From Planctomycetota bacterium (GTDB lineage: Bacteria; Planctomycetota; PUPC01; DSUN01), in assembly GCA_035384565.1 (NCBI GenBank), contig DAOOIT010000018.1:33606-97605 (forward strand): a stretch of 64,000 nucleotides of DNA. Direction: 5' to 3'. The position numbers and the translations under genes were made by a program. Shown one piece after another: positions 45,080-53,525 of this stretch (the first letter of the stretch is position 1; every line of letters starts with the position of its first letter). The notes beneath the pieces were generated by a model. It did no database searches. It was not told where the DNA came from and saw only the letters and a program-made list of their open reading frames with translations.

Positions 45080-46156
45080 GTGGAGTTGCGCCGAACCTAC
45101 CGCACCATCGAGCAGCGGCTACGCGAGCTGGCCACCGAGCCGCTCGAGACCCTGCTGGGCCTCTGCGGCGAGGCGCCCGCCGCCTATGCCGATGGCGCGC
45201 CGTTCGAGGACGACCCCGCCCTGCGCCGCCTCCTGAGCCGCCTGGGGCTGATCCCGCGCGCCCGCTCAGCGGCCAACCTCTACGACACCGTGAGCCGCAT
45301 GGCCGAGGCGGCCGGGGAGCGCGCAGCCACGGTGCGGCGCGTGCTCCAGCTCTACTGCTCGCCCGCGGAGGGCATCCGCACCGTCGTGTGCGGCGACCGG
45401 CCCGCCTGCGCCGAGTGCCCGCTGGCCCAGGAGTGCGCCTTTCATCAGCGCGCGCCGCGCATCCGCGAACTGCCCGAGGACGAGCGGCCGCGCGAGCGCC
45501 TCATCGCGGGCGGCGAGGGCGCGCTCTCGGACGCCGAGCTGCTGGCGATCATCCTGCGCACCGGCACCACCGAGGAGACCGCCGTGGGTCTCGGCCAGAG
45601 GCTGCTGGCCCGCTTCGGCAGCTTGCGGGCCATCGCCACCCGCAGCGTGCGCGAGCTGTCGGCCGTCAAGGGCATCGGCCCGGCCAAGGCGGCCCAGGTG
45701 AAGGCCGCCGCCGAGATCGGCCGCCGCATGGCCCAGCGAGCCGCCGTCGAGCCCGGCCGCCCCATCGCCGACAGCCAGGCCGTCTGCGACTTCACCCGGC
45801 CCCGCCTCCGCGACCAGAAGAAGGAGACCTTTCTCGTCCTCCTCCTCGACGCCCGCAACCGCCTGATGCGCGACGTCGAGGTCTCGGTCGGCAGCCTCAC
45901 CGCCAGCCTGGCCCACCCGCGCGAGGTGTTCCACGAGGCGGTGCGCGACAGCGCCGCCGCCATCGTGTGCGTGCATAACCACCCGACCGGCGACCCGACG
46001 CCCAGCCCGCGCGACATCGAGATCACGGCCAAGCTCCACGCGGCCAGCCAGGTGCTCGGCATCACGCTCCTCGACCACGTCATCGTGGGCGAGAGCACGC
46101 ACTACAGTTTCGCCGACGAGGGCCGCTTGCCGCGCGACCGGCGCCACGATGGGTAG
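45080..46156 (+). CDS. radC: RadC-family JAB protein with an Fe-S-like N-terminal extension
   Basis: The C-terminal part (about 130-358) is RadC: ELPEDERPRERLIAGG, a helix-hairpin-helix LSAVKGIGPAKAAQVKAA, and the JAB metal motif HNHPTGDPTPSPRD (His299, His301, Asp312). About 125 residues precede it, with Cys104-x5-Cys110-x2-Cys113-x5-Cys119 (VCGDRPACAECPLAQEC), close to the [4Fe-4S] loop of endonuclease III-type glycosylases. Ordinary RadC proteins (about 220-230 residues) lack this. GTG 45080 is used because GGAGAG is six bases upstream and earlier ATGs at 45041 and 45044 fall in the -10 box. The frame is open for kilobases upstream without meaning. Confidence 0.88.
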   Translation: MELRRTYRTIEQRLRELATEPLETLLGLCGEAPAAYADGAPFEDDPALRRLLSRLGLIPRARSAANLYDTVSRMAEAAGERAATVRRVLQLYCSPAEGIRTVVCGDRPACAECPLAQECAFHQRAPRIRELPEDERPRERLIAGGEGALSDAELLAIILRTGTTEETAVGLGQRLLARFGSLRAIATRSVRELSAVKGIGPAKAAQVKAAAEIGRRMAQRAAVEPGRPIADSQAVCDFTRPRLRDQKKETFLVLLLDARNRLMRDVEVSVGSLTASLAHPREVFHEAVRDSAAAIVCVHNHPTGDPTPSPRDIEITAKLHAASQVLGITLLDHVIVGESTHYSFADEGRLPRDRRHDG

Positions 46157-46167
46157 GCAAATGGGGT

Positions 46168-46197
46168 TTGACTTGCGGCGCACAAATCTCCTACAAT
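46168..46197 (+). promoter_or_regulatory. Promoter of the hdr-flx operon
   Basis: TTGACT (46168-46173), 18 bases, TACAAT (46192-46197), 54 bases before hdrC. Confidence 0.72.
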
Positions 46198-46251
46198 AGC
46201 AGAGGTAGGGGAGGTGCGCCAAGAGCCAAAAACCGATAGAAAAGGTCAACA

Positions 46252-46839
46252 ATGCAACTGCAAGTGTCGCGCGCCCAGGTCGACTCCGACTGGAAACGCG
46301 AGGTCGAGCGGCGGCTGGGGCGCAAGCTGGCCGACTGCTATCAGTGCGGCAAGTGCACCGCCGGCTGCCCGGTGTCGTTCGAGATGTTCCACCCCATCCA
46401 CGCGATGATGCGCCTGGCCCAGCTCGGGCGCAAGGACGAGGCCCTCCGCTCGCGCTCCCAGTGGGTGTGCGCAGCCTGCGAAGCGTGCTCGACGCGCTGC
46501 CCGAAGGACGCCGAGCCGGCCCGCCTGATGACCGTGCTGCGCGAGATGGCCCAGGAAGAGGGCCTCGTGAACGCCAACGAGGCCGACATCTACGACTTCC
46601 ACCAGTCGTTCCTCGCCAGCATCCGCCGCTTCGGCCGCGTCTACGAGATGGGCTTCATCGCCGCTTACAAGCTCAAGAGCCCGCTCCGGCGCGGCCCGCA
46701 GGACCTGCTCACCTTCCCCAAGATGCTCAAGCGCGGCAAGCCCGGCCTCCTGCCGCACAAGATTCAGAACGTCGCCGCCATCCGGCGCATCTTCGACCGC
46801 TGCCAGCTTCAGAAAGCCCCCGAGAGGAAGTCGGACTGA
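46252..46839 (+). CDS. hdrC: Heterodisulfide reductase-like subunit C
   Basis: HdrC passes electrons from the HdrA flavin to HdrB. The 195-residue product has two [4Fe-4S] motifs, Cys29-x2-Cys32-x2-Cys35-x3-Cys39 and Cys73-x2-Cys76-x2-Cys79-x3-Cys83, and the conserved FHPIHAMMRLAQLG between them. No membrane segment is seen, so it is of the soluble type. It opens the hdrCBA-flx operon 54 bases after a strong promoter and is followed by hdrB after one base. The ribosome site (AAAAGG) is modest. Confidence 0.93.
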   Translation: MQLQVSRAQVDSDWKREVERRLGRKLADCYQCGKCTAGCPVSFEMFHPIHAMMRLAQLGRKDEALRSRSQWVCAACEACSTRCPKDAEPARLMTVLREMAQEEGLVNANEADIYDFHQSFLASIRRFGRVYEMGFIAAYKLKSPLRRGPQDLLTFPKMLKRGKPGLLPHKIQNVAAIRRIFDRCQLQKAPERKSD

Positions 46840-46840
46840 C

Positions 46841-47758
46841 ATGGAACTCGGCTACTACCCCGGCTGCGCGCTGAAGGCCCACGCCACCGGCTACGAGTAC
46901 GGCATGGCCATCGAGGCCACGCTCGGCGCCCTCGGCTTCGAGCTCAAGGAGGTGCCCGACTGGAACTGCTGCGGGGCCTCCGCCGGGCACATGACCAACT
47001 CCATCCTCACCCGCGCCCTCAACGTGCGCAACCTCGCGCTCGCCGAGGCCGCCGGGCTCAAGGAGATTCTCGCCCCCTGCCCCCTGTGCACCAAGGAGCT
47101 GAGCCTCGCGCAGCACGAGGTGAAGGAGCACACCGACCTCCTCGCCGCGGCCCAGGAGGCCGCCGAGATGGCCTACCGCTGCTCCGTGCGCCCGATCACC
47201 CTCGTCGAGTTGCTCCACCGCAACCTCGCCCAGTTCCGGGAGCGCCTGGCGGGCAAGCTGCCCGATCTCAAAGTCGCCTGCTACTACGGCTGCCTCCACA
47301 CGCGCCCGCCCGACGTGATGACCTACGACGACACCGAGCAGCCGGTGGCCATGGACGAGGTGTGCCGCACGCTGGGCCTGGCGCCCGTGGAGTGGACGCA
47401 CAAGACCGAGTGCTGCGGCGCAGGGTTCACGATGAGCCGCCCCACGGTCGTCGCGCGTCTCACCGGCCGCATCCTCAAGGCCGCGCGCCTGGCCGGGGCC
47501 GAGGCCTTCGTGGTCGCCTGCCCCATGTGCCAGGCTAACCTCGACATGCGCCAGACCGAGGCCGCGGCCGACGCGGGCCTCGGCGAAGACCTGCACATGC
47601 CCGTGCTGTACCTCGCCCAGGTGGTGGGCCTGGCCCTCGGCCTCGAGCCCAAGGCCCTCGGCCTGAGCACGCATTTTGTGGACACCACGGACCTCGTCGC
47701 CCGCCTGCGCGGCGAGCCGCCGGCGGCAGCCGAGGCCCCCCAAGGCGCCGTGGCCTAG
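46841..47758 (+). CDS. hdrB: Heterodisulfide reductase-like subunit B
   Basis: HdrB holds the site where a disulfide is reduced, on two non-cubane clusters bound by CCG domains. The 305-residue product has both domains: YYPGC, then WNCCGAS and APCPLC in the first half, and YYGCLHTRP, TECCGAGF and ACPMCQ in the second. In bacteria without coenzyme M the acceptor is thought to be a small dithiol protein such as DsrC; none is encoded in this window. ATG 46841 lies one base after the hdrC stop. Confidence 0.93.
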   Translation: MELGYYPGCALKAHATGYEYGMAIEATLGALGFELKEVPDWNCCGASAGHMTNSILTRALNVRNLALAEAAGLKEILAPCPLCTKELSLAQHEVKEHTDLLAAAQEAAEMAYRCSVRPITLVELLHRNLAQFRERLAGKLPDLKVACYYGCLHTRPPDVMTYDDTEQPVAMDEVCRTLGLAPVEWTHKTECCGAGFTMSRPTVVARLTGRILKAARLAGAEAFVVACPMCQANLDMRQTEAAADAGLGEDLHMPVLYLAQVVGLALGLEPKALGLSTHFVDTTDLVARLRGEPPAAAEAPQGAVA

Positions 47759-47777
47759 TGGAACGAGACAAACACGG

Positions 47778-47852
47778 GACGCCTGAGACTCGCAAGACCC
47801 GTCGCACCGCGAAGCCGACCGTCCGACGAGTCTGACACGTCCCACGCGTCCC
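47778..47852. repeat. Imperfect inverted repeat between hdrB and hdrA
   Basis: The left arm (GGGACGCCTGAGACTCG) and the right arm read on the other strand (GGGACGCGTGGGACG, then CAGACTCGTCGG) share blocks built of GGGAC/GACTCGTCGG-type units. It fills most of the 121-base gap and could tune hdrA expression. Confidence 0.5.
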
Positions 47853-47879
47853 GGAAGAAGGGGACAGGAGAGACCGCAC

Positions 47880-49940
47880 TTGTCGCGTATCGGCGTGTTC
47901 ATCTGTCACTGCGGCGAGAACATCGGCAGCGTGGTCAACTGCGAGGCCGCCGCCGAGGCGCTCAAGACGCACCCCGGCGTGGTGTTCTCGACCGACTACA
48001 AGTACATGTGCTCGGACCCCGGCCAGAACCTGATCAAGAAGGCCATCGAGGACCACAAGCTCACCGGCGTGGTCGTGGCCGCCTGCTCGCCGCGGATGCA
48101 CGAGCCCACCTTCCGTAACGCCGTGGCCGAGAAGGGCCTCAACCCCTTCCTGTGCGAGATGGCCAACATCCGCGAGCACTGCTCCTGGGTGCACCCCGAC
48201 AAGGCCGAGGCCACCCAGAAGGCCATCGAGCTGATCCGCCTGATGGTCGAAAAAGTCAAGAACAACGAGAAGCTCAAACCCATCCACGTCCCCATCACCA
48301 AGCGCGCCCTCGTCATCGGCGCCGGCATCGCCGGCATCCAGGCGGCCCTCGACATCGCCAACATGGGCCACGAGGTCGTGCTCGTCGAGCGCGAGCCCAG
48401 CGTGGGCGGCCACATGCTCCAGCTCTCCGAGACCTTCCCCACCCTCGACTGCTCGCAGTGCATCCTCACCCCCCGCATGGTCGAGGTGGCCCGCCACAAG
48501 AAGATCAAGCTCTACACCTGGAGCGAAGTGGATGCGGTGGACGGCTACATCGGGAACTTCGAGATCACGATCCGCATGAAGCCGCGGAGCGTGGACCTCG
48601 CCAAGTGCACGGGCTGCGGCACCTGCTGGCAGAAGTGCCCCTCGCGCACCATCCCCAGCGAATTCAACGCCGGCATCACCGTGCCCGACCCCGAGAACCC
48701 CAAGAAGCGCCTCGGCTACCGCACCGCCATCTACACGCCCTGCCCCCAGGCCGTGCCCAACAAGCCGGTGATTGACCGCGCCAACTGCCTCTGGTTCCAG
48801 AAGGGCAAGTGCGGCGTCTGCGCCAAGGTGTGCCCCACCAAGGCCGTGGACTACGAACAGAAGGAAGAACTGGTCAAGGAAAAGGTCGGCGCCATCGTGG
48901 TGGCCACCGGCTATCAGGTGTGGAGCGTGGCCAAGGCCGCCGCCGACTACCCCTACATCGGCTACGGCGAATACGGCTACGGCACCCACCCCGACATCCT
49001 GGACGGCCTCCAGTTCGAGCGCCTGCTGAGCGCCAGCGGCCCCACCGGCGGCAAGGTGCGCCGCCCCTCCGACGGCAGGGAAGCCAAGTCCGTCGCCTTC
49101 CTCTCCTGCGTCGGCTCGCGCGACAACGAGAAGGGCTTCACCTACTGCTCGAAAATCTGCTGCATGTACCTGGCCAAGCACGCCATGCTCTACAAGCACA
49201 AGGTGCATGACGGCCAGGCCTACAACTTCTACATGGACATCCGGGCCGGCGGCAAGACGTATGACGAGTTCACCCGCCGCGCCGTCGAGGAAGACGACCT
49301 GTGCTACTTCCGCGGGCGCGTCTCGCGCATCTACCCGCGCGGCGACAAGCTCGTGGTGCAGGGCGCCGACACCCTGTCGAACGCCCAGGTGGAGGTGGAG
49401 GTGGACCTCGTGGTGCTGGGCACGGCCATGATCGCCCAGCCCGATGCCGAGGCCATGGCCCAGAAGCTCCACGTGGCGTTCGACAAGGACCGCTTCTTCT
49501 CCGAGGCGCACCCCAAGCTGCGCCCCGTAGAGGCGCAGACGGCCGGCGTGTTCTTCGCGGGCGCCTGCCAGGGGCCCAAGGACATTCCCGAGAGCGTGGC
49601 CCAGGCCTCCGCGGCCGCCAGCAAGGTGGGCGCCCTGCTGAACGCCAACGAACTCGAGCGCGAGCCCATCGTGGCCAGCGTGCACCGCACCGCGCCGCCC
49701 GTCTACTCCATCTGCTTCGGCTGCTTCTTCTGCGAGCGCATCTGCCCCTACGGGGCCATCGAACGCGAGGAGATTCGCGACCGCAAGGGCAACCTCCTCA
49801 AGACCGTCGCCCGGGTCAACGAGGGCCTCTGCGGCGGCTGCGGCCTGTGCGCCGCCGCCTGCCGCGCCCACGCCGTGACCCTCAAGGGCTTCAACGACGA
49901 GCAACTCTACGCTGTCGTGAATGCGTTGGGCGAGGAGTAG
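47880..49940 (+). CDS. hdrA: Heterodisulfide reductase-like subunit A, flavoprotein
   Basis: HdrA carries the FAD at which electron bifurcation takes place. The 686-residue product has an N-terminal Cys domain (FICHCGENIG), the FAD-binding motif VIGAGIAGIQAALDIANMG (about 143-161), and the LDCSQCILTPRM cysteine pair. Inserted [4Fe-4S] motifs lie at Cys243/246/249/253 and 311/314/318, followed by a Cys cluster SCVGSRDNEKGFTYCSKICC. A C-terminal two-cluster ferredoxin domain has Cys612/615/618/622 and Cys651/654/657/661. It starts at TTG 47880 with AGGAGAG upstream. Confidence 0.94.
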   Translation: MSRIGVFICHCGENIGSVVNCEAAAEALKTHPGVVFSTDYKYMCSDPGQNLIKKAIEDHKLTGVVVAACSPRMHEPTFRNAVAEKGLNPFLCEMANIREHCSWVHPDKAEATQKAIELIRLMVEKVKNNEKLKPIHVPITKRALVIGAGIAGIQAALDIANMGHEVVLVEREPSVGGHMLQLSETFPTLDCSQCILTPRMVEVARHKKIKLYTWSEVDAVDGYIGNFEITIRMKPRSVDLAKCTGCGTCWQKCPSRTIPSEFNAGITVPDPENPKKRLGYRTAIYTPCPQAVPNKPVIDRANCLWFQKGKCGVCAKVCPTKAVDYEQKEELVKEKVGAIVVATGYQVWSVAKAAADYPYIGYGEYGYGTHPDILDGLQFERLLSASGPTGGKVRRPSDGREAKSVAFLSCVGSRDNEKGFTYCSKICCMYLAKHAMLYKHKVHDGQAYNFYMDIRAGGKTYDEFTRRAVEEDDLCYFRGRVSRIYPRGDKLVVQGADTLSNAQVEVEVDLVVLGTAMIAQPDAEAMAQKLHVAFDKDRFFSEAHPKLRPVEAQTAGVFFAGACQGPKDIPESVAQASAAASKVGALLNANELEREPIVASVHRTAPPVYSICFGCFFCERICPYGAIEREEIRDRKGNLLKTVARVNEGLCGGCGLCAAACRAHAVTLKGFNDEQLYAVVNALGEE

Positions 49941-50021
49941 GAAACCATCTCGGAACCCTCGGGGGCGGCCCAGTGACGCCCCCGAGGACAACGCGCGAAA
50001 GGAAGCCGACCCAGCACTGCC

Positions 50022-50474
50022 ATGCCTACCACCGAGAAGGAGTTCGAGCCGCGGATCGTGGCCTTCGTCTGCAACTGGTGCACCTACGCCGGCGCCGACC
50101 TGGCGGGCACGAGCCGCCTGAAGTACGCCTCGAACGTGCGCGTGATCCGCGTGCCGTGCAGCGGCCGCGTGGACCCCAACTTCGTCATCAAGGCGTTCGA
50201 GCGCGGGGCCGACGGAGTGCTGGTCAGCGGATGCCACCCGGGCGACTGCCACTATGCCGAGGGCAACTACTACGCGCGGCGGCGATGGACCATCTTCCGC
50301 GACCTGCTGCACTTCATGGGCGTGGAGGACGAGCGCCTCCAGTTCTCGTGGGTCTCGGCCGCCGAGGGCGCCAAGTGGGCCGAGCTGATCAACGACCTGA
50401 CCGCCAAGCTGCGCAAGGTGGGCCCGTTCACCGGCTACCGCGAGCTGGCCGAAGCCTCGCGCGGGCCGTGCTGA
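50022..50474 (+). CDS. flxD: MvhD/FlxD-type [2Fe-2S] electron-transfer subunit
   Basis: MvhD-type proteins hand electrons from an input module to HdrA. The 150-residue product has Cys17-x2-Cys20 (VCNWCTYAGAD), VPCSGRVDP (Cys46) and SGCHPGDCHYAEGN (Cys71, Cys76), the family's cysteine pattern. No hydrogenase gene is near; instead FlxABC-type genes follow, so electrons probably come from NAD(P)H. It lies 81 bases after hdrA and 27 before the membrane PH-like gene. Confidence 0.9.
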   Translation: MPTTEKEFEPRIVAFVCNWCTYAGADLAGTSRLKYASNVRVIRVPCSGRVDPNFVIKAFERGADGVLVSGCHPGDCHYAEGNYYARRRWTIFRDLLHFMGVEDERLQFSWVSAAEGAKWAELINDLTAKLRKVGPFTGYRELAEASRGPC

Positions 50475-50501
50475 GGAGCGATCCGGTTGTAGGGGCAACG
50501 C

Positions 50502-51314
50502 GTGCCGATTGACATCTTCGACACCGAGAGGCCGGCGCCGGACCGGGTGTTCCGCTACCCGCTCTACGAGCGCTTCCTGTGGGTGACGGTGGTTGCCGCC
50601 GGCATCGCGGTCGCCGTGTTCTTCGGCCAGGTGCGCGACTTCGTGAGAACCGAAGGCCCCCGCGCCTGGATCGTGATCGGCGTCGTGGCCTTCTTCCTCT
50701 TGCTCACCATCTGGATCTCGCTGCGCGCCTGGCTGTCGAAGGTCGTGATCTCGCCCGTATCGCTCAAGGCCACGGTCTTCGGCCAGGGCGTCCAGCGGAT
50801 CAGTTGGGTGCACATCCAGAAGGTGATCTACCGATGGCGCCCCCTGGGCCACAAGCTCATCTTCATCGGCAGCGACGGCGCCCGTGTGAGCTTCCGCTCG
50901 TGCATCCAGGGCTACGAGCAACTGCTCGCCTTCATCCGCGAGAGCTCGCCGGAACACGTGCTCGACCAGCTCGACGCCATCTTCGGCGAACCCGAGGAGG
51001 AAGAGGAAGAAGAACCGGAGGCGAAGTCCCCGGAGCCCGAGGAGCCAGCCCCCACAAGAGAGGCAGCGGCCAAGCCCGAGCCGCCGGCCAAGCCAGAGCG
51101 CAAGGAACCGCCGCCCGCGCCTCCGCCTGCCCAGGACCAACCCGCCGAGGTCTCGCCTCAGGATGGCGACGAGCCAGGCGACGACGACGATGAAGAGGGC
51201 GAGGACGACGAGGGCGAAAGCGACACCGATGAGGGCGAGGGCGACGAGGACAGCGAGGACGACGAGGACGCCCCCGACGAAGAGGAGCCGAAATGGTGGC
51301 AGTTCTGGAAGTAG
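50502..51314 (+). CDS. Membrane PH-like protein with a long acidic tail, embedded in the hdr-flx cluster
   Basis: The 270-residue product has two transmembrane helices (about 24-42 and 54-74), then a bacterial PH-like beta domain (about 80-150; VVISPVSLKATVFGQGVQRI, VHIQKVIYRWRPLGHKLIFI). A proline/lysine stretch and a strongly acidic tail (about 212-262, nearly all Asp and Glu) follow, and it ends in PKWWQFWK. The function is unknown. Its place between flxD and flxC suggests it might anchor the otherwise soluble complex to the membrane. GTG 50502 follows AGGGG. An origin as an unrelated inserted gene cannot be excluded. Confidence 0.72.
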   Translation: MPIDIFDTERPAPDRVFRYPLYERFLWVTVVAAGIAVAVFFGQVRDFVRTEGPRAWIVIGVVAFFLLLTIWISLRAWLSKVVISPVSLKATVFGQGVQRISWVHIQKVIYRWRPLGHKLIFIGSDGARVSFRSCIQGYEQLLAFIRESSPEHVLDQLDAIFGEPEEEEEEEPEAKSPEPEEPAPTREAAAKPEPPAKPERKEPPPAPPPAQDQPAEVSPQDGDEPGDDDDEEGEDDEGESDTDEGEGDEDSEDDEDAPDEEEPKWWQFWK

Positions 51315-51427
51315 GCCGGCCGTCGCCGCCGCCCCAGACACCTCCCGTCGCCGACGCGAGGCCCAGGCCACGAAACTGAGTACGACCGAGCTATGACTCA
51401 AGCCATCGGAGCAAACCAGAGCAAGCC

Positions 51428-52279
51428 ATGAGCACACCGTCCGAGACATTGCAGGCGCGCGCCCGCTCGCTGCTGGAAAGCGGCGAGGCCCACCTGGTGA
51501 TTGGCCACGGCGCAGGCACCAACCCCCAGAAGACCACCCCCGTCTTCATCACGCGGGCGGAGGACGTCGGCCAGCTCGTCCTCAACCCCTTCTGCGTCAA
51601 CAACCTGGCCAACTGGCTGACGCGCAAGGACCTTCGCGCCCGCTTCCAGCGCATCGCCGTCGTGGCCAAAGAACCCGACATCCGCGCCGTCGTCGTCCTC
51701 ATCCAGGAGGAGCAGGTCAAAGCCGACGCCGTCCGCGTCATCGGCGTCCGCATAGACCGCCCCGGCGACCCCGCCTCCCCCTGCGAGGTCCTCCCCCAGA
51801 CCACCCTCGAGGACCTCCAGAAGCACCTTCGCGAGAGCTTCCAGAGCCGCGACCTCACGCCCGACCAGCTCGCCGCCGTCGAGGCCCTCGAGGCCAAGCC
51901 CCCCGCCGAGCGCTGGGCCTTCTGGCGCCAGCAACTCGACAAGTGCATCCGCTGCCACGCCTGCCGTCAGGCCTGCCCCATGTGCTACTGCGACCAATGC
52001 ATCGCCACCCTCAACCAACCCCAGTGGATTGACACCTCGTCCCACCCTCAGGGCAACATGGCCTGGAACATCGCCCGCGCCTTCCACCTCGCAGGCCGCT
52101 GCATCAACTGCGGCGAATGCGAGCGCTCGTGCCCCGTCAACATCCCCCTCATGCTCCTCAACCGCTTCCTCGCCCGCCAGGTCAAAGCCCACTTCGGCTA
52201 CCTCGCAGGCTACAACACCGAGGAGTATCAGCCCTTCGCCACCTACAAGTGTGAGGACTCCGAAGACTTCATCCTATGA
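51428..52279 (+). CDS. flxC: FlxC-type iron-sulfur protein
   Basis: The 283-residue product has an N-terminal domain resembling parts of formate/F420 dehydrogenase beta-type proteins (VIGHGAGTNPQKTTPVF). A two-cluster region follows, with Cys173/176/179/183 in KCIRCHACRQACPMCYC (plus Cys186, 188, 191) and Cys225/228/231/235 in CINCGECERSCPVN. In the FlxABCD set this kind of protein wires the NADH site to FlxD and HdrA. It overlaps flxB by 4 bp. The start at 51428 lacks a clear ribosome site. Confidence 0.8.
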   Translation: MSTPSETLQARARSLLESGEAHLVIGHGAGTNPQKTTPVFITRAEDVGQLVLNPFCVNNLANWLTRKDLRARFQRIAVVAKEPDIRAVVVLIQEEQVKADAVRVIGVRIDRPGDPASPCEVLPQTTLEDLQKHLRESFQSRDLTPDQLAAVEALEAKPPAERWAFWRQQLDKCIRCHACRQACPMCYCDQCIATLNQPQWIDTSSHPQGNMAWNIARAFHLAGRCINCGECERSCPVNIPLMLLNRFLARQVKAHFGYLAGYNTEEYQPFATYKCEDSEDFIL

Positions 52280-53292
52280 ACAAGATACTCGACGCCACCC
52301 GTCTCCCGGCCCTCCTCGACGCCATTCGCGCCCGCGCCCGCCTCGTGGCACCCGCGCGCGAGGACGACCGCGTCCACTTCCGCGAAATCGCCGCCACCTC
52401 CGACATCGTCCCACGCACCGACTACATCAACCCTCGCAACTCCATCAAGGAGTTCCTCTTCCCCCGCTCCGAACCCATCCTCACCTACGCCCGCGCCGAC
52501 GCGGGCGCCCAGGTCGCTGACCCCCAGACCCAGTACCCTCCCACCGTCCTCTTCGGCTGCCGCCCCTGCGACGCCCGCAGCCTCCTCGTCATGGACCCCC
52601 TCTACAACTGGGACTACTGCGACCCCTTCTGGAACCTCCGCCGCGCCGCCACCACCGTCATCGCCATCGCCTGCACCCGCGCCGACGAGGCCTGCTTCTG
52701 CACCGCCCTCGGCTCCGCCCCCAACGCCACCGACGGCGCCGATCTCCTCCTCACCCCGCTCGACGACAAGCGCCTCCTCGCCGAAATCCTCACCCCCAAG
52801 GGCGAAGCCATCGCCGCCCTCGCCCCCGACGCCTTCAGGGACGGCACCGCCGACAAGCAGGCCCCCTGCAAGCCCGCCTTCGACGCCCTGCCCCCTCGCC
52901 TCGACCTCGACCGCATCACCGCCTGGCTCAAGGCCAACTTCGAGAACCCCCGCTGGGCCCCCTACTCCTACAAGTGCTGGGGCTGCGGCTGCTGCACCTT
53001 CCTGTGCCCCACCTGCCACTGCTTCGACATCGTAGACGAGGGCACCTACCGCCGCGGCGCCCGCCGCAAGAACTGGGACGCCTGCCAGTTCGCCCTTTTC
53101 ACCCTCCACGCCTCCGGCCACAACCCGCGCCCCGACCAGGCCGCCCGCTGGCGTCAGCGCATCGAGCACAAGTTCAACTACTACGTCCAGAAATTCAACC
53201 ACCGCTCGTGCGTCGGCTGCGGCCGCTGCATCCGCCACTGTCCCGTCAACATGAACATCCTCGCCCAACTCACCGAAATCGCCACCCTGTAG
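52276..53292 (+). CDS. flxB: FlxB-type dicluster iron-sulfur protein (AsrA-like)
   Basis: The 338-residue product has the AsrA/hydrogenase-beta-like N-terminal domain (NPRNSIKEFLFPRSEP, VLFGCRPCDARSLLVMDP, CTRADEACFCTALG). Two ferredoxin-type clusters are at Cys234/237/240/244 in CWGCGCCTFLCPTCHC and Cys312/315/318/322 in CVGCGRCIRHCPVN. It partners with the FAD/NAD protein FlxA. It overlaps flxC and ends before a strong hairpin (53317-53351), so it likely closes the first transcript. Confidence 0.85.
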   Translation: MNKILDATRLPALLDAIRARARLVAPAREDDRVHFREIAATSDIVPRTDYINPRNSIKEFLFPRSEPILTYARADAGAQVADPQTQYPPTVLFGCRPCDARSLLVMDPLYNWDYCDPFWNLRRAATTVIAIACTRADEACFCTALGSAPNATDGADLLLTPLDDKRLLAEILTPKGEAIAALAPDAFRDGTADKQAPCKPAFDALPPRLDLDRITAWLKANFENPRWAPYSYKCWGCGCCTFLCPTCHCFDIVDEGTYRRGARRKNWDACQFALFTLHASGHNPRPDQAARWRQRIEHKFNYYVQKFNHRSCVGCGRCIRHCPVNMNILAQLTEIATL

Positions 53293-53316
53293 CCGCCCGG
53301 ACAACTGAACTGAGCC

Positions 53317-53351
53317 GGGGAGGAACCTTTCTAGCAGGAAGGTTCCTCCCC
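53317..53351 (+). terminator. Strong hairpin after flxB
   Basis: GGGGAGGAACCTT (53317-53329) and AAGGTTCCTCCCC (53339-53351) form a perfect 13-bp stem with a 9-base loop, 25 bases after the flxB stop. No T-run follows, so it could be a processing or REP-like site as well. Confidence 0.6.
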
Positions 53352-53525
53352 AGACCCATCCTCCAAAGACTCTCACACTGCTGGGCGCGGACGGGCGTTT
53401 CGGCCCGCGCATCGCGCCTCCCCAGCGTCGCGCACTCGGGGAGACTTTGCCTTTCATTTCCCCGCACGGGCGGCTACAATGGCACGGGGCCGGGGAACGC
53501 GTCCTGGCCATGCCAAGGAGAACCC

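Noticed and set aside
47535..51449. Minus-strand open frame of about 1300 codons across the hdr genes
   Set aside because: It is a GC-rich shadow of well-recognised Fe-S proteins, with low-complexity Val/Leu/Gly/His composition and no motif.
53452..53480. Promoter for the cytochrome gene (TACAAT at 53475-53480)
   Set aside because: The -10 box is good, but no acceptable -35 box stands at 16-18 bases.
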